The position numbers were made by a program, and so were the translations under genes. 64,000 nt of DNA from Cohnella sp. AR92 (GTDB taxonomy: Bacteria > Bacillota > Bacilli > Paenibacillales > Paenibacillaceae): contig NZ_RZJR01000001.1 in NCBI RefSeq assembly GCF_003990975.1, positions 372,001-436,000 on the forward strand, read 5' to 3'. The notes beneath the pieces are model-generated. The model was not told the origin of the DNA, did no database searches, and saw only the letters and a program-made list of their open reading frames with translations. Below, piece by piece: positions 32,421 to 41,903 of the stretch. The first letter of the stretch is position 1. Each line of letters starts with the position of its first letter.

Positions 32421-32972
32421 ATGAACTATTTATCCGATCTCCTCGAGATTCTGTCAGCCGAGAAGCGGCTTCGGCGGGATCTCGAACTCGTCCAAGCCTT
32501 GAACCTTCCCGATTGGTGCATCGCCGCCGGCTATGTGCGCAACTTGGTCTGGGACCGCTTGCATGGATTCGCGGGGCGTACGCCGCTGGAAGACGTCGAC
32601 GTTCTGATCTACGACCGTTCCGACGTAACGGAAGATGCGGAGAAGAAGCTGGAAGAGCGGTTGAGGAGGATCTCGCCGCAGGACAAGTGGTCCGTCAAAA
32701 ACCAAGCCCGGATGCATATCCGCAACAACGAGTCCGAGTACGTATCGATCGAAGACGCGATGAAGAGGTGGCCGGAGACCGCGACGGCGGTCGGAGTCCG
32801 GCTCGATCCCGAGGGAGGCCTCCGAATCATCGCGCCGCACGGGCTGGAGGATCTGTTCGAGCTGAAGCTGCGGCCAAGCTCGTTCTGCCCCGACAAGGAA
32901 ATGTTCCTCGGTAGAGTTCGCAACAAGCGTTGGCTTACGACGTGGCCTCGGCTAACTTTGGTAGACTCCTAA
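32421..32972 (+). CDS. nucleotidyltransferase-fold family protein
   Basis: Protein of 183 residues with the nucleotidyltransferase core IAAGYVRNLVWDRLHG followed by LEDVDVLIYD (Asp pair ~58-60), as in the NTP_transf_6 family. The second half (DAMKRWPETATAVGVRLDPEGGLRIIAPHGLEDLFELKLRPS) is also typical. Substrate unknown. It begins 20 bp after the DUF6157 gene and its end overlaps by 4 bp the end of the convergent AraC gene. Confidence 0.8.
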   Translation: MNYLSDLLEILSAEKRLRRDLELVQALNLPDWCIAAGYVRNLVWDRLHGFAGRTPLEDVDVLIYDRSDVTEDAEKKLEERLRRISPQDKWSVKNQARMHIRNNESEYVSIEDAMKRWPETATAVGVRLDPEGGLRIIAPHGLEDLFELKLRPSSFCPDKEMFLGRVRNKRWLTTWPRLTLVDS

Positions 32973-33895
32973 ACCGAATGTTCCGCAGATTCCCGCAGCT
33001 CCCGAACGTCCCGCGTCGGGGGCTGCCCGTACATGCGCGCGTATTCCCGGCTGAACTGGGAGGGACTCTCGTAGCCGACCCGGAAGGCGGCATCGGACAC
33101 TTGGGCGGTCTCCGTCAGAATCAGTCTTCTCGCTTCCTGCAGGCGCACCGTCTTCTGATATTGCAGCGGACTCATCGCCGTCACGCGTTTAAAATGCTTG
33201 TGGAACGCCGACGTGCTCATATTCACGGATTCGGCCAGCCGGTCCACCGCGAGAGGTCGGTCATAATGGCGGTTAATCAGCCGGATCGCCTGAGAGATGT
33301 TGTGGGCCTGGCTGCCGGTTACCCCAAAGTGGTGCAGGAGCGTGCTTTGGTTGCCCTGCATGACCCGATACAGAATTTCGCGAACCAACAGCGGCGCAAG
33401 AACCGGAATATCGGATGGCGAATCGAGCAGCTGCAGCAGCCGCACGAGGGCGTCGAGCAGCTCGGGAGAAGGCCGATTGACGGAGATGCCGCGGCCGGCT
33501 TCCGACGGTTGGCTGCCCAGGCGGTTCATCTTCTTGGCGAGGTCCAGGATGACGTCGGCATCGAAGCTCAGCTTCAAGGAGAGATAAGGCGTCTCCGGCG
33601 AAGCCTCGACGATTCGGCCGAGAATCGGGAGCTCGACGGAGGTAACCAGGTAAGTCGAAGGATCATACCGGTAGATCTCGTCGGCGAGGGCGGCGGTCTT
33701 CGCTCCTTGGGCCACGACGCATATAGACGGCTTGTAGACAGACTCCAACGGTTCCGAGGGCTTCGCGGCATGCATCAGCGCCAGGGACGGAACCGCCGTT
33801 GGATGAGTTCCGCTTGTCGGGGCATGGCGTCGAATAAGCGATGCCAGTTGACTCAAACGGTTCTCCATCCCCGCGGATTCGTTCTTTTCTTCCAT
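32969..33895 (-). CDS. AraC-family regulator with AraC_N cupin
   Basis: Regulator of 308 residues: an N-terminal AraC_N ligand domain (~30-190; PSICVVAQGAKTAALADEIYRYDPSTYLVTSVELPI) and two C-terminal helix-turn-helix motifs (~210-300; LAVDRLAESVNMSTSAFHKHFKRVTAMSPLQYQK and VSDAAFRVGYESPSQFSREYARMYG). The start at 33895 has GGGAG 9 nt upstream. It is divergent from an SDR gene, the usual partner of this group, which it probably activates in response to an aldehyde or related compound (inference). Confidence 0.88.
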   Translation of the reverse strand: MEEKNESAGMENRLSQLASLIRRHAPTSGTHPTAVPSLALMHAAKPSEPLESVYKPSICVVAQGAKTAALADEIYRYDPSTYLVTSVELPILGRIVEASPETPYLSLKLSFDADVILDLAKKMNRLGSQPSEAGRGISVNRPSPELLDALVRLLQLLDSPSDIPVLAPLLVREILYRVMQGNQSTLLHHFGVTGSQAHNISQAIRLINRHYDRPLAVDRLAESVNMSTSAFHKHFKRVTAMSPLQYQKTVRLQEARRLILTETAQVSDAAFRVGYESPSQFSREYARMYGQPPTRDVRELRESAEHSV

Positions 33896-34076
33896 TCGAT
33901 CTAGCTCCCTTCCGCACTCCTTTTCCCCTACTATATCGGTATCGAAGAGAATTAGGCAAGGATCGTACAGCTTTGATCTAACGGGTCCGATGCTTCTCTC
34001 CTTACAATAAGGATGCAAGGTTGAGCGCGGCGGATCGCCGATCGGCCGACATCGGATAACAAAGGAGAGAGCGCAA

Positions 34077-34814
34077 ATGAGCATCAGAGGAAAAGTCGCC
34101 ATCGTAACGGGGGCATCGAGAGGAATCGGTCGTCAGATTGCCATTCAGCTGGCGCAAGCGGGGGCGAAGATCGTCGTTAATTATTCCTCGAACCGGGAGA
34201 AGGCGGAGGAAGTCGTGAAGACGATCGGGCAAGCGGGAAGCGAGGCGGCCGCCATTCGCGCCGACGTGGGCCGCGTAAGCGAGATCGAAGCCTTGTTCGC
34301 GGAGACGCTGGAACGATTCGGACGCGTGGACATTCTGGTCAACAATGCCGGCATCATGGAGAACGCGGCGATCGGGGAAGCGACGGAAGAATTCTTCGAC
34401 CGAAACTTCAACGTCAACGTCAAAGGAACCTTCTTCTCGTGTCAGCAAGCGATGAAGCATATGGGGGCCGGCGGAACGATCGTGAACTTCTCGACGTCCG
34501 TGGCCGGAGCCATGCTTCCGACTTACAGCGTTTACGCCGCGACGAAGGGCGCCGTCGAGCAATTGACCCGTCAACTGGCGAAGGAGTTCGGCCCGAAGGG
34601 GATCACGATCAATTGCGTCGCGCCGGGACAGGTATCGACGGAGCTGTTCTTGAACGGCAAGTCGGAGGAGATTGTCGACTCGTACCGCCGCATGAACGCT
34701 TTCGGCCGTCTTGGCGAACCCGAGGATATCGCGAACGCGATCGAGCTGCTCGTCAGCGACAAAGCGCGTTGGATAACGGGACAGACGATTCGCGTAAACG
34801 GGGGCTTCAACTGA
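34077..34814 (+). CDS. SDR-family oxidoreductase
   Basis: Classical short-chain dehydrogenase/reductase of 245 residues: TGASRGIG (~12-19), NNAG (~89), catalytic Ser (NFSTS), YAATK (~153) and VAPGQVSTE (~183). Arg/Ser-containing NYSSNREK after the second strand suggests NADP(H). Divergent from the AraC gene; the shared 181-bp gap should hold their control region, though no firm promoter was picked. Substrate unknown. Confidence 0.9.
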   Translation: MSIRGKVAIVTGASRGIGRQIAIQLAQAGAKIVVNYSSNREKAEEVVKTIGQAGSEAAAIRADVGRVSEIEALFAETLERFGRVDILVNNAGIMENAAIGEATEEFFDRNFNVNVKGTFFSCQQAMKHMGAGGTIVNFSTSVAGAMLPTYSVYAATKGAVEQLTRQLAKEFGPKGITINCVAPGQVSTELFLNGKSEEIVDSYRRMNAFGRLGEPEDIANAIELLVSDKARWITGQTIRVNGGFN

Positions 34815-34841
34815 CGTTCATAGGCTTAACCAACGTACGAG

Positions 34842-34884
34842 GGACGATCGGACGCGCTTCAAGCGCGGAGGCGGTCGTCCTTTT
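34842..34884 (+). terminator. intrinsic terminator after the SDR gene
   Basis: Nine-bp outer stem GGACGATCG/CGGTCGTCC (one G-U), inner GCGCTT/AAGCGC, then TTTT. Confidence 0.75.
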
Positions 34885-34926
34885 CTGTGTCCATTCCAGG
34901 ATGGCGATCATAGCCGGGCCATAGGC

Positions 34927-34954
34927 ACCACTAGCGTATGGATGTCATAAGGTA
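34927..34954 (+). promoter_or_regulatory. sigma-K-like promoter of the GT2-TPR operon
   Basis: ACC (34927-34929), 16 bp, CATAAGGTA (34946-34954), fitting the sigma-K consensus (AC, 17 bp, CATANNNTA). It lies 72 bp before the ATG at 35027. An element of exactly the same geometry precedes the opposing operon (45097-45070, minus). Confidence 0.55.
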
Positions 34955-35026
34955 CATGAAGTCTTCGCGGAGACGGCGTGTGCCTTTATGGCGCTTGTTG
35001 TCGTTGTACGGGAACGGGGGGGAGCG

Positions 35027-37213
35027 ATGGGAGGCAGGCTCGGTGTCCATCTGATCGTCCGCAACGAGGAGAACCGCCTTCCGCGCTGTTTGGACAGCGT
35101 GCAAGGGCTGGCGGACGAGATCATTGTCGTCGATACGGGCTCGACGGACCGGACGGTGGAGTTGGCCCGGTCGAGAGGGGCCGTCGTGAAGGCGGCGCCA
35201 TGGACGGACAGCTTCGCGGACGCTCGCAACGCGGGGCTTCCGCTGGCGTCGACCGAATGGATTCTTGTTCTGGATGCCGACGAGTCGGTGGAAGGCGGAG
35301 CGGATCTGCTGGCGGAGGCGCTGGACCGGGCGGACCCTCAAACGAACGCTTTCCGGGTAAAGATGACTCACCGGATCGGGGATCGGGCCGAGGACGCCGT
35401 CGTCAGCGAAGCGGTCCGCCTATTCCGAGCGGGACGGGGCTTCCGCTATGAAGGGCGAATTCATGAGCAACTGCTGGTTCCCGGACCGGACGGAAGCTGG
35501 GAATGCCCGGCGGGCGAGAACAGTCCGCTCCGGCTTATTCATACGGGGTATCTTCCCGGGGAACTGTCCCGCAAAGAGACGGCGCAGCGCAATCGCCGGC
35601 TGCTCATGCTGGAGCTGGGGGAGAAGCCGGGCGATCCGTTCCTGCTCTACAATCTCGGCGTCTCCTACTGTCAGTCCGGCGAGCTGGCGGAAGCGGAGCG
35701 GGCTTTCGTCGAAGCCCTAAGCAAGGCGCCGGAGAAGGCGCCGTACCGGGCGACTCTTGTTCGCGACACGGTTAAGCTGTGGCTCGCGGGCTCGGAACGG
35801 AACGGGGAACGGGGAACGGAACGGCGAGGGAGGAACGGAAAAGGAGAGGCGGAATGGCAAAGGCGGAATAGCGGGTCGGGAGGGCAGCGTCGAATGTATC
35901 CGGATAAAGCGCCGGACAAGGTGAGCGACTTGGAGCGGGAGCGAGCGCGCGAGCTTGCGCGAGAACGGGCGATGGGGCTGCTTCAAGCGGAGCTTCCGCG
36001 ATATTCCGATTATGCGGAGCTTCATCATTTGTTGGGAGAATGCCTGGAGGAGGAGGGTTTGCTGGGCGAAGCCTTCGATTCGTTCGCGAAGGCCTGTGAA
36101 TGCGGCGGGGGAGAGACGGGGGATTACGTCGCGGAGCTCGGGGCGGGCCGCTTCGTTTCCCGCGCTTCGCAAGCTCGAATGGCGCTGCGGCTTGGCGCTC
36201 CTCAGCTGGCGGAGGAGCTCTATCGGGCCGCGCTTGCGGAGTGTCCGTCATATCGGCCTGCCGTATCGGGCTGGGCGGAGGCGTTGTCTGCGATCGGGGT
36301 TCCCGATCGAGACCTCCGCGAGCTTCTTCTCGCCCGAATCGGCTCGGAAGGATCGGCGGCCGATAGGCTTCTTGTTGCGCGGGCGCTCGTTCGCTGCGGA
36401 GCGGACGAAGAAGCGATCGGACTGCTGCGGGAGCTTGGGGCGGAGGAATTGCCGGCCAGTCTCATCCGGGCGGGGCGGTATCGGGAGGCGATGGAACGTC
36501 TCCGGGAGCAAGAGAACGCCGGGGGGCATCTCCCCGCTCTCGTTCAAGCGGATGCGGCAATCGCTTGCTGGGCGGAGGGAGTCGCTCCATCGGAGGAGCT
36601 GCTGCGCGGACTTCCCCGGGACATGCGGGACGATGCGGCGGCACTTACCGCCGCTTTGCTCGGCGCGAATCCGGAGAACTCGGATCTCCGGGGCCCTGGG
36701 GGCCTTCTGGATCTTCGGGATCTCCGGGATCGCGCGCTGCCTGCGCGTATAATGGAACGGATGCTGGAGCTTCGCCTTCCCCGGCTGGCAGAGAAGTTAG
36801 CCGAACGGATTCCGAACGGAGAGCAAACGCTGGCGGCCTCTTTATATCGCCATGGATATGCACTCAGGGCAGCGGACCGCTTCATACGGCTGATGAGCGC
36901 AGGGCAACTGGACGAAGAGGGCTGTTTCCAGCTAGCGGAGATTCTGTGCGAGAGAGGGCATTATGCCTCGGCGGCGGCTTTGTTCGAACGGGCCGCGGAG
37001 AAGAAAGGCGCTTGGCGGGAGGCGCGCTGGGGAGCGGCCTTCTGCTATCTCCAACTGGCGAGGCAGACGGCGGCGGAAGGGGCGGAACGCTTCCCGGAAG
37101 CGGAAGGGCTCCGAAGCGACCTGGTCAAGATCGATCAGGCAATCGGCGAGCTTAACCGCATCGAATGGCGTACCTCGAGACTGCCGGCTGCGCGGAGGAA
37201 TTCCCATGCTTGA
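35027..37213 (+). CDS. GT2 glycosyltransferase with TPR-like C-terminal region (1 of 3)
   Basis: Protein of 728 residues. The GT2 domain (~1-200) has GVHLIVRNEENRLPRCLDSV, EIIVVDTGSTDRT, LVLDADES (the DxD-type motif) and VRLFRAGRGFRYEGRIHEQL, as in the SunS/CgeD-like GT2 group. The rest is Leu/Ala/Glu-rich helical repeats (TPR-like: FLLYNLGVSYCQSGELAEAERAFVEAL) with an Arg/Gly-rich insertion near 265-300. The start at 35027 follows a G-rich ribosome site; the ATG at 34988 is an alternative. No signal or membrane helix. First gene of a three-gene operon behind a sigma-K-like promoter; acceptor and sugar are unknown. Confidence 0.85.
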   Translation: MGGRLGVHLIVRNEENRLPRCLDSVQGLADEIIVVDTGSTDRTVELARSRGAVVKAAPWTDSFADARNAGLPLASTEWILVLDADESVEGGADLLAEALDRADPQTNAFRVKMTHRIGDRAEDAVVSEAVRLFRAGRGFRYEGRIHEQLLVPGPDGSWECPAGENSPLRLIHTGYLPGELSRKETAQRNRRLLMLELGEKPGDPFLLYNLGVSYCQSGELAEAERAFVEALSKAPEKAPYRATLVRDTVKLWLAGSERNGERGTERRGRNGKGEAEWQRRNSGSGGQRRMYPDKAPDKVSDLERERARELARERAMGLLQAELPRYSDYAELHHLLGECLEEEGLLGEAFDSFAKACECGGGETGDYVAELGAGRFVSRASQARMALRLGAPQLAEELYRAALAECPSYRPAVSGWAEALSAIGVPDRDLRELLLARIGSEGSAADRLLVARALVRCGADEEAIGLLRELGAEELPASLIRAGRYREAMERLREQENAGGHLPALVQADAAIACWAEGVAPSEELLRGLPRDMRDDAAALTAALLGANPENSDLRGPGGLLDLRDLRDRALPARIMERMLELRLPRLAEKLAERIPNGEQTLAASLYRHGYALRAADRFIRLMSAGQLDEEGCFQLAEILCERGHYASAAALFERAAEKKGAWREARWGAAFCYLQLARQTAAEGAERFPEAEGLRSDLVKIDQAIGELNRIEWRTSRLPAARRNSHA

Positions 37214-39020
37214 ACGGGCAAGGACGATCACCCTATGCATGATCGTGAAGAACGAGGAGCTGCAGCTGCCCCGCTGCTTGGACAGCGTGCAGGGAATCGT
37301 GCGCGAGATCGTCGTCGTCGATACGGGCTCGACGGACGAGACGGCGGCGATCGCCCGCCGATATGGGGCTAAGGTAATCGAAGCGCCATGGAAAGGAGAC
37401 TTCGCGGCCGCGCGGAATGAAGGGGTTCGCGAAGCGCGGGGGGACTGGATTCTGTTCCTCGACGCGGATGAGGCTCTGGATGCCGAGAAGGGACCCCGAC
37501 TGCTCGAGCTGGTTCAGCACGACGAGTACGAGGGGTTTTTCCTGCAGATCCACAACTATGTGGGAGACGGCTCGCAGGGAGCGACGATCAACCCGGTGCT
37601 GCGGCTGTTCCGCCGCCGTCCGGAGCATCTGTTCGAGGGCCGAATCCACGAGCAGATCGCCGCGGCGATCCTTCGCCGTCAGCCTGGAGCGGCGTTCCAC
37701 CTGACGGACGTTCCGATCCATCATTACGGCTATCGGCAGGAATGGGTTGTCGCCAAGGACAAGATTAGGCGCAATGCGGAGCTGCTGGAGGAGGCACTGC
37801 GCGACGAGCCGAACAATGCGTTCTACTGGTACAACATCGGAGTCGAGTATCTCCGGATGAATCGGGCCGGGGACGCGTTGGATTCGTTCCGCAGAGCAAA
37901 GGGGCTGATGGATTCCGATGCGCTCAGCTATGCCCATCTTCTCTGCAAGTACGAGGTCCGCTGCCTACAGGCGATGGGCCGATGGGAGCAGGCGCTGGAG
38001 CGGCTCGGGGAGGCGGAGCGGCAGTTCCCGGAATACACGGACCTGCTGCAATACCGGGCCGCTTGCGAGCTTGCGCTTGGCCGAAGGGAGGACGCGAGAC
38101 GCTCGCTGGCCAAAGCGATGAATCTGGGTCCTCCGCCGGCTCTCTATCATACCGAGGAAGGGATCGGCACGTACCGGACGGCCTACGCTCTGGGATTGCT
38201 CAACGAAGAAGAAGGCGAGATCGAGGAAGCGCTGAACTGGTACGTGGAGGCGATCCGCGGCAAGCCGAGCCTCACGCCTCCTCTATACCGGAGCTTTCTT
38301 CTGATGCGGCTCTCCGGCAGAGAACGCCGAATCGGCGATTGGATCCGCAGCCGTCTGCGGGAGCAGTCGCCCGACGCCTTCCTCAAGCTGCTCGGCATTC
38401 TGCTGCGCTGCCGCTGCGGTCTTGCCGTTCTCGAGCTGTTGAAGCGCCCGGAGGGCAGGCGTCTGCCGAGATCTCTTCGTCTCGAGACGGAGACGGAAGC
38501 CCGGCTTCAGCTTGGAGAGCTGACAGGCGCGATGAGGCTGCTGAAGCCGCATGGAACGGAAGGGCGTCCGGAGCTGCTGGAGCAGTTGGAGTGGCTTGAG
38601 CGGGTTGAAGCGACGGGAAGCGGCCGGAAAATGGAGGCGGGACGTTCGGGAGGCTGGCGGAGCCCGCTTGTCCGTTACTTGGCGGGAAGCGGGATGGAGG
38701 ACATCGGAGAGGCTCCGTGGCGTCAGCTGCAGCGACTGCTGGAGGCGGCTTGGGCGTCGGGGCGCCGAGCAGCGTTCGCGGCCCTTCTGGAGAGATGGGA
38801 CGCGCTTCTTCAGCATGGACTCCCTGTGAAGGGGGCTTCGCGGGGGAAAGCGTCCGAAGGGACGGAAGCTCTTGTGCGCAGCCTGTCTTCGATTGCGGAT
38901 CGGCATCTGGCCGTGCTACGCAAGGGAGCGGCAAGCAAGGAAGGCGCAGCCTTGTTGCCCATGGAGAGAAAGCTGCTGTCCATTCGCCTGAAGCTGCCGG
39001 CAGAGGACGGATTCCGATAG
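37206..39020 (+). CDS. GT2 glycosyltransferase with TPR-like C-terminal region (2 of 3)
   Basis: Protein of 604 residues that starts MLERARTITLCMIVKNEELQLP at 37206, overlapping the previous stop by 8 bp, with GGAGG 7 nt upstream. GT2 motifs: LPRCLDSVQGIVREIVVVDTGSTDET, ILFLDADEALD, NPVLRLFRRRPEHLFEGRIHEQI, then IHHYGY, the usual end of this GT2 type. TPR-like repeats follow (FYWYNIGVEYLRMNRAGDALDSFRRA). It is closely related to the genes on both sides, so the trio arose by tandem duplication. Confidence 0.88.
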   Translation: MLERARTITLCMIVKNEELQLPRCLDSVQGIVREIVVVDTGSTDETAAIARRYGAKVIEAPWKGDFAAARNEGVREARGDWILFLDADEALDAEKGPRLLELVQHDEYEGFFLQIHNYVGDGSQGATINPVLRLFRRRPEHLFEGRIHEQIAAAILRRQPGAAFHLTDVPIHHYGYRQEWVVAKDKIRRNAELLEEALRDEPNNAFYWYNIGVEYLRMNRAGDALDSFRRAKGLMDSDALSYAHLLCKYEVRCLQAMGRWEQALERLGEAERQFPEYTDLLQYRAACELALGRREDARRSLAKAMNLGPPPALYHTEEGIGTYRTAYALGLLNEEEGEIEEALNWYVEAIRGKPSLTPPLYRSFLLMRLSGRERRIGDWIRSRLREQSPDAFLKLLGILLRCRCGLAVLELLKRPEGRRLPRSLRLETETEARLQLGELTGAMRLLKPHGTEGRPELLEQLEWLERVEATGSGRKMEAGRSGGWRSPLVRYLAGSGMEDIGEAPWRQLQRLLEAAWASGRRAAFAALLERWDALLQHGLPVKGASRGKASEGTEALVRSLSSIADRHLAVLRKGAASKEGAALLPMERKLLSIRLKLPAEDGFR

Positions 39021-39030
39021 GAAGGAGCGA

Positions 39031-41187
39031 GTGGCTTTGGAGCAGCATCTGCCTCTCTCGCTGTGCATGATCGTGCGGGACGAAGAGGATTGTCTGGCGC
39101 GCTGCCTGCAATCTGTTATGGGGATAGTCGCCGAGATTTGGATCGCCGACACGGGGTCGGCGGATCGCAGCGCGGAGATTGCGGAAGCCTTCGGGGCGAG
39201 GGTGATCGCTCTTCCTTGGTCCGGGAACTTCGCGGCGGTCCGCAATGAGGTCCTGCGAAGGGCATCGCAGCCGTGGATTCTGGTGCTCGACGCCGACGAG
39301 GAGTGGGCATCGTCGGCGGAGGAGCTTCTGGAAGGCGTGAGGTCCGCCGAAGAGGACGGCGTTATGGGCTTATACGTGCGGATGGAGAGCCTGGTCGGAG
39401 AAGGGGAGGAAGCGGCGATCGACTGGGTCTGCCGGTTGTTCCGCAACGACGGGCGGATTCGATTCCGAGGAGCGATCCATGAAGAGACGGCGAGCTCCAT
39501 CCTGGAGCTGGGACCGGAGAAGCTGCGGCCGTCCGCTCTCTCCATCCGCCATTACGGCTACTTGAAGAAGACGATCGCCCGCAAGAACAAACCGGAGCGC
39601 AATCTCCGCATGATTCGCGAAGCGCTTCGCGGCGACGAAGGCAATCCGGTGCTTCGTTATGCGCTGGGCACGGAGTATTTCGTCCAAGGGCAGTACGAGC
39701 AAGCCCTTAAGGCATTCCTTCCCCTCCTCGGCGAGGTCCCCTTCGGGGAGGGCTATCTGTCGGACCTGTCGCTGAAGACCGCATTCGCCTTGAAGGAGAC
39801 CGGCAGAAGTCAGGCGGCCATCCAACTGACCGGGGAGATGCTGGAGCTTTACCCGGACTATGCGGAGCTGCTGGAGCTGAGAGCCGGGCTGATGCTGGAG
39901 GAACGGCGGTACGAGGAAGCCCTTCGGCTGGCCAGGCAGGCGGAGTCGCTCGGCGGTTCCCCGCAGGTCCTCTATTCCGCTTCCTCGGGAGCGGGCAACT
40001 TCCGCAGCCGCTACCTGGCCGGGCTTGTGCTGGAGCGGCTGCGGAGATTCCCGGAGGCCTGCCTCGAATACGAGGAGGCTCTTCGTTACCAGGCGAACTT
40101 CGAGCCGGCTTGGCTTCGCCTAGCCGTTCTCTGCTCGGCCCTGGAACGAATGGACATGCTGGAGCGGTGTCTTCGGAGCTGGAGCGACGCGCTGTCTCCC
40201 GCCATAAAGTCGGCGCTGGCGGAGACTCTGCTGGATCTGCGCGAGCCGTTATGGCTTAAGGACCACGGCAGCCTGCTTGCCGAAGGGTTGGAGAACCTTC
40301 CGCTGGCGGAGGGGGTGATGGCCGCCCAATTGGGAGACTTTGAACGGGCGGTCGAGTCTTGGGAGGCCCGGCTTATGGAGCTGAACGAGATTCAAGCCGA
40401 GGAGGCGGCTCTCTATCGATGGGGGCTCGTCCAGCTTCAAGGCCATGCGACTCTCCCTCATCCGCCGGTTTACGGGAGAGCGGCTTCCTCGCTCCTGCTT
40501 CGAATCGGCGCTTGGGAAGCCTGGGAAGCTTGGGAAGGCTGGGAGGGCTGGGAGGGCATTCGGAAGGGCGGCGGCAGCCGGAGCATCTGGGAGACCGTTC
40601 CGCTCGCTCGCCGGCTGGGTCTGCTTCGTTTGCCGTCGGAACAATTGGAGCGCCTATGCGCGGAAGGGCGGGAATCGGAGCAAAAGGATGAGGGGGACGG
40701 TAACGCTCTCCTTCTGCTCAAAGGAGCGGCCGCCCTGCTGGCCGGCCAGCCGAAGCGGGCTCTGGAGTGGCTGTCCGCCGTTCGGGCGGAGAGGAATCCG
40801 TCCCATGCGGCCGCCTCGCTGGCGGGCAGCACGCACGCATGGCTTCGGCTGGCCGAACGGACGGCCGGTAAAGCCTGTAAAGCCGGTAAAGCCGGTAATG
40901 CCGGTAAAGCCGGCAATGATCGCAATGTCGGAAATGATGGCAATGCCGGCAACGATGGCAATGCCCGCAATGAGGCCATTGCGGGCGGAACTGGCGAGCC
41001 TAGCAGATCTGAGAAGAATCTAGAGTCTAGAGAGTCTGAAGATCCTGGTAATCCCACAGAACCCGGCGAGACCGGACATTTCTTCCTTTCCGAACTTATC
41101 GGCAAGCCTAACTCCGCTTTCCGGAATGGCGGTGCCTGCCCCGTTTGGTCGGACCCTTCCTTCGCTAGCCGCACCCTTCTGCTCTGA
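39031..41187 (+). CDS. GT2 glycosyltransferase with TPR-like C-terminal region (3 of 3)
   Basis: Protein of 718 residues starting at GTG 39031 with AAGGAG 5 nt upstream. GT2 motifs: LSLCMIVRDEEDCLARCLQSV, IWIADTGSADRS, ILVLDADEEW, VCRLFRNDGRIRFRGAIHEE, IRHYGY. TPR-like helices follow. Two low-complexity tracts stand out: WEAWEAWEGWEGWEG (~497) from a 9-bp DNA repeat, and a long Lys/Ala/Gly/Asn tract (~613-650) from another 9-bp repeat. The 3' end overlaps the convergent methyltransferase gene by 23 bp. The C-terminal ~70 residues look unstructured and may vary between strains. Confidence 0.85.
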   Translation: MALEQHLPLSLCMIVRDEEDCLARCLQSVMGIVAEIWIADTGSADRSAEIAEAFGARVIALPWSGNFAAVRNEVLRRASQPWILVLDADEEWASSAEELLEGVRSAEEDGVMGLYVRMESLVGEGEEAAIDWVCRLFRNDGRIRFRGAIHEETASSILELGPEKLRPSALSIRHYGYLKKTIARKNKPERNLRMIREALRGDEGNPVLRYALGTEYFVQGQYEQALKAFLPLLGEVPFGEGYLSDLSLKTAFALKETGRSQAAIQLTGEMLELYPDYAELLELRAGLMLEERRYEEALRLARQAESLGGSPQVLYSASSGAGNFRSRYLAGLVLERLRRFPEACLEYEEALRYQANFEPAWLRLAVLCSALERMDMLERCLRSWSDALSPAIKSALAETLLDLREPLWLKDHGSLLAEGLENLPLAEGVMAAQLGDFERAVESWEARLMELNEIQAEEAALYRWGLVQLQGHATLPHPPVYGRAASSLLLRIGAWEAWEAWEGWEGWEGIRKGGGSRSIWETVPLARRLGLLRLPSEQLERLCAEGRESEQKDEGDGNALLLLKGAAALLAGQPKRALEWLSAVRAERNPSHAAASLAGSTHAWLRLAERTAGKACKAGKAGNAGKAGNDRNVGNDGNAGNDGNARNEAIAGGTGEPSRSEKNLESRESEDPGNPTEPGETGHFFLSELIGKPNSAFRNGGACPVWSDPSFASRTLLL
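40871..40979 (+). repeat. degenerate 9-bp coding microsatellite
   Basis: Repeated GCCGGTAAA / GGCAATGCC-type nonamers within the third GT2-TPR gene, coding for Lys-Ala-Gly and Asn-Ala-Gly runs. A second 9-bp tract (TGGGAAGCC-like, 40513-40558) lies 300 bp upstream in the same gene. Both keep the frame. Confidence 0.7.
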
Positions 41188-41902
41188 CGAGGCAAGCGCG
41201 GAAGCAATAGTGCCGCTCGCCGTATCGAACCGCATAGAGAGCGTCGGCGGGGCGCTCCAACTCCGCCGGCCCGTCGAAACGGAGTCCGGCGGCGGCGATC
41301 TCCGAGGCGAAGCCGTCTAAGGATCCGGTAACCCCCAAAGCGGCGATCAATCGGCCTTGCGGCTTCAGCACCCTTGCGAACTCTCTCCATATCCGGGTTC
41401 TCTCCTCCCGGTCGGAGGCTCCCGACTTCCCTTCCGCAAGACCCGCCTTCCCGTCCGCCCCTCTATCCGCCGACGGCAGGTAGAAGACGGCGTCGAACGT
41501 CCCTTCATCGAAGGGCAGCGCGCTCAGATCCGCGCAGGCGAAGCTGATCCGCTCGAAGGCCGGCCCCTGCAGCTCCACCGCGACGACAGGCCCGTAGCGG
41601 ACGATCCACTCCCGGATAATCGACTCGGTGGACTCGGCATGCGGGCTGTCGTCGCACACGTGAACCTCCCGGCAGAGGCTCGCCAGCTTCAGGATGAAGG
41701 GCTGAACGCTTCCGCCGCCCGCCTCCAGCACGATATCTCCGGGCCGGGCGAACCGCCGCGCCCACTCGTATTCGTAGGGCTTGCTCCACCATGCGGGGGG
41801 CAGGGCGAGCGGGCCCGTCTCCGCGGAAGGATCGGTCTGCAGCATGTAACGGGAGATCCGATCCCTCTCGTTCGCGGGCTGCGGTTCCTCTCTAAGCGTC
41901 AT
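41165..41902 (-). CDS. SAM-dependent methyltransferase, class I
   Basis: Protein of 245 residues with motif I DIVLEAGGGSVQPFIL (~55-70), an acidic end of strand two (VHVCDDSPHA), ADLSALPFDEGTFDAVFYLPS (motifs II-III) and the RVLKPQGRLIAALGV block. The start at 41902 has GGAGG 7 nt upstream and follows the GT4 stop by 1 bp. Last gene of the minus-strand glycosylation operon, so it may methylate a sugar of the glycan or a nucleotide-linked intermediate (inference). Its end overlaps the convergent GT2 gene. Confidence 0.8.
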   Translation of the reverse strand: MTLREEPQPANERDRISRYMLQTDPSAETGPLALPPAWWSKPYEYEWARRFARPGDIVLEAGGGSVQPFILKLASLCREVHVCDDSPHAESTESIIREWIVRYGPVVAVELQGPAFERISFACADLSALPFDEGTFDAVFYLPSADRGADGKAGLAEGKSGASDREERTRIWREFARVLKPQGRLIAALGVTGSLDGFASEIAAAGLRFDGPAELERPADALYAVRYGERHYCFRACLVRAEGCG

Positions 41903-41903
41903 C

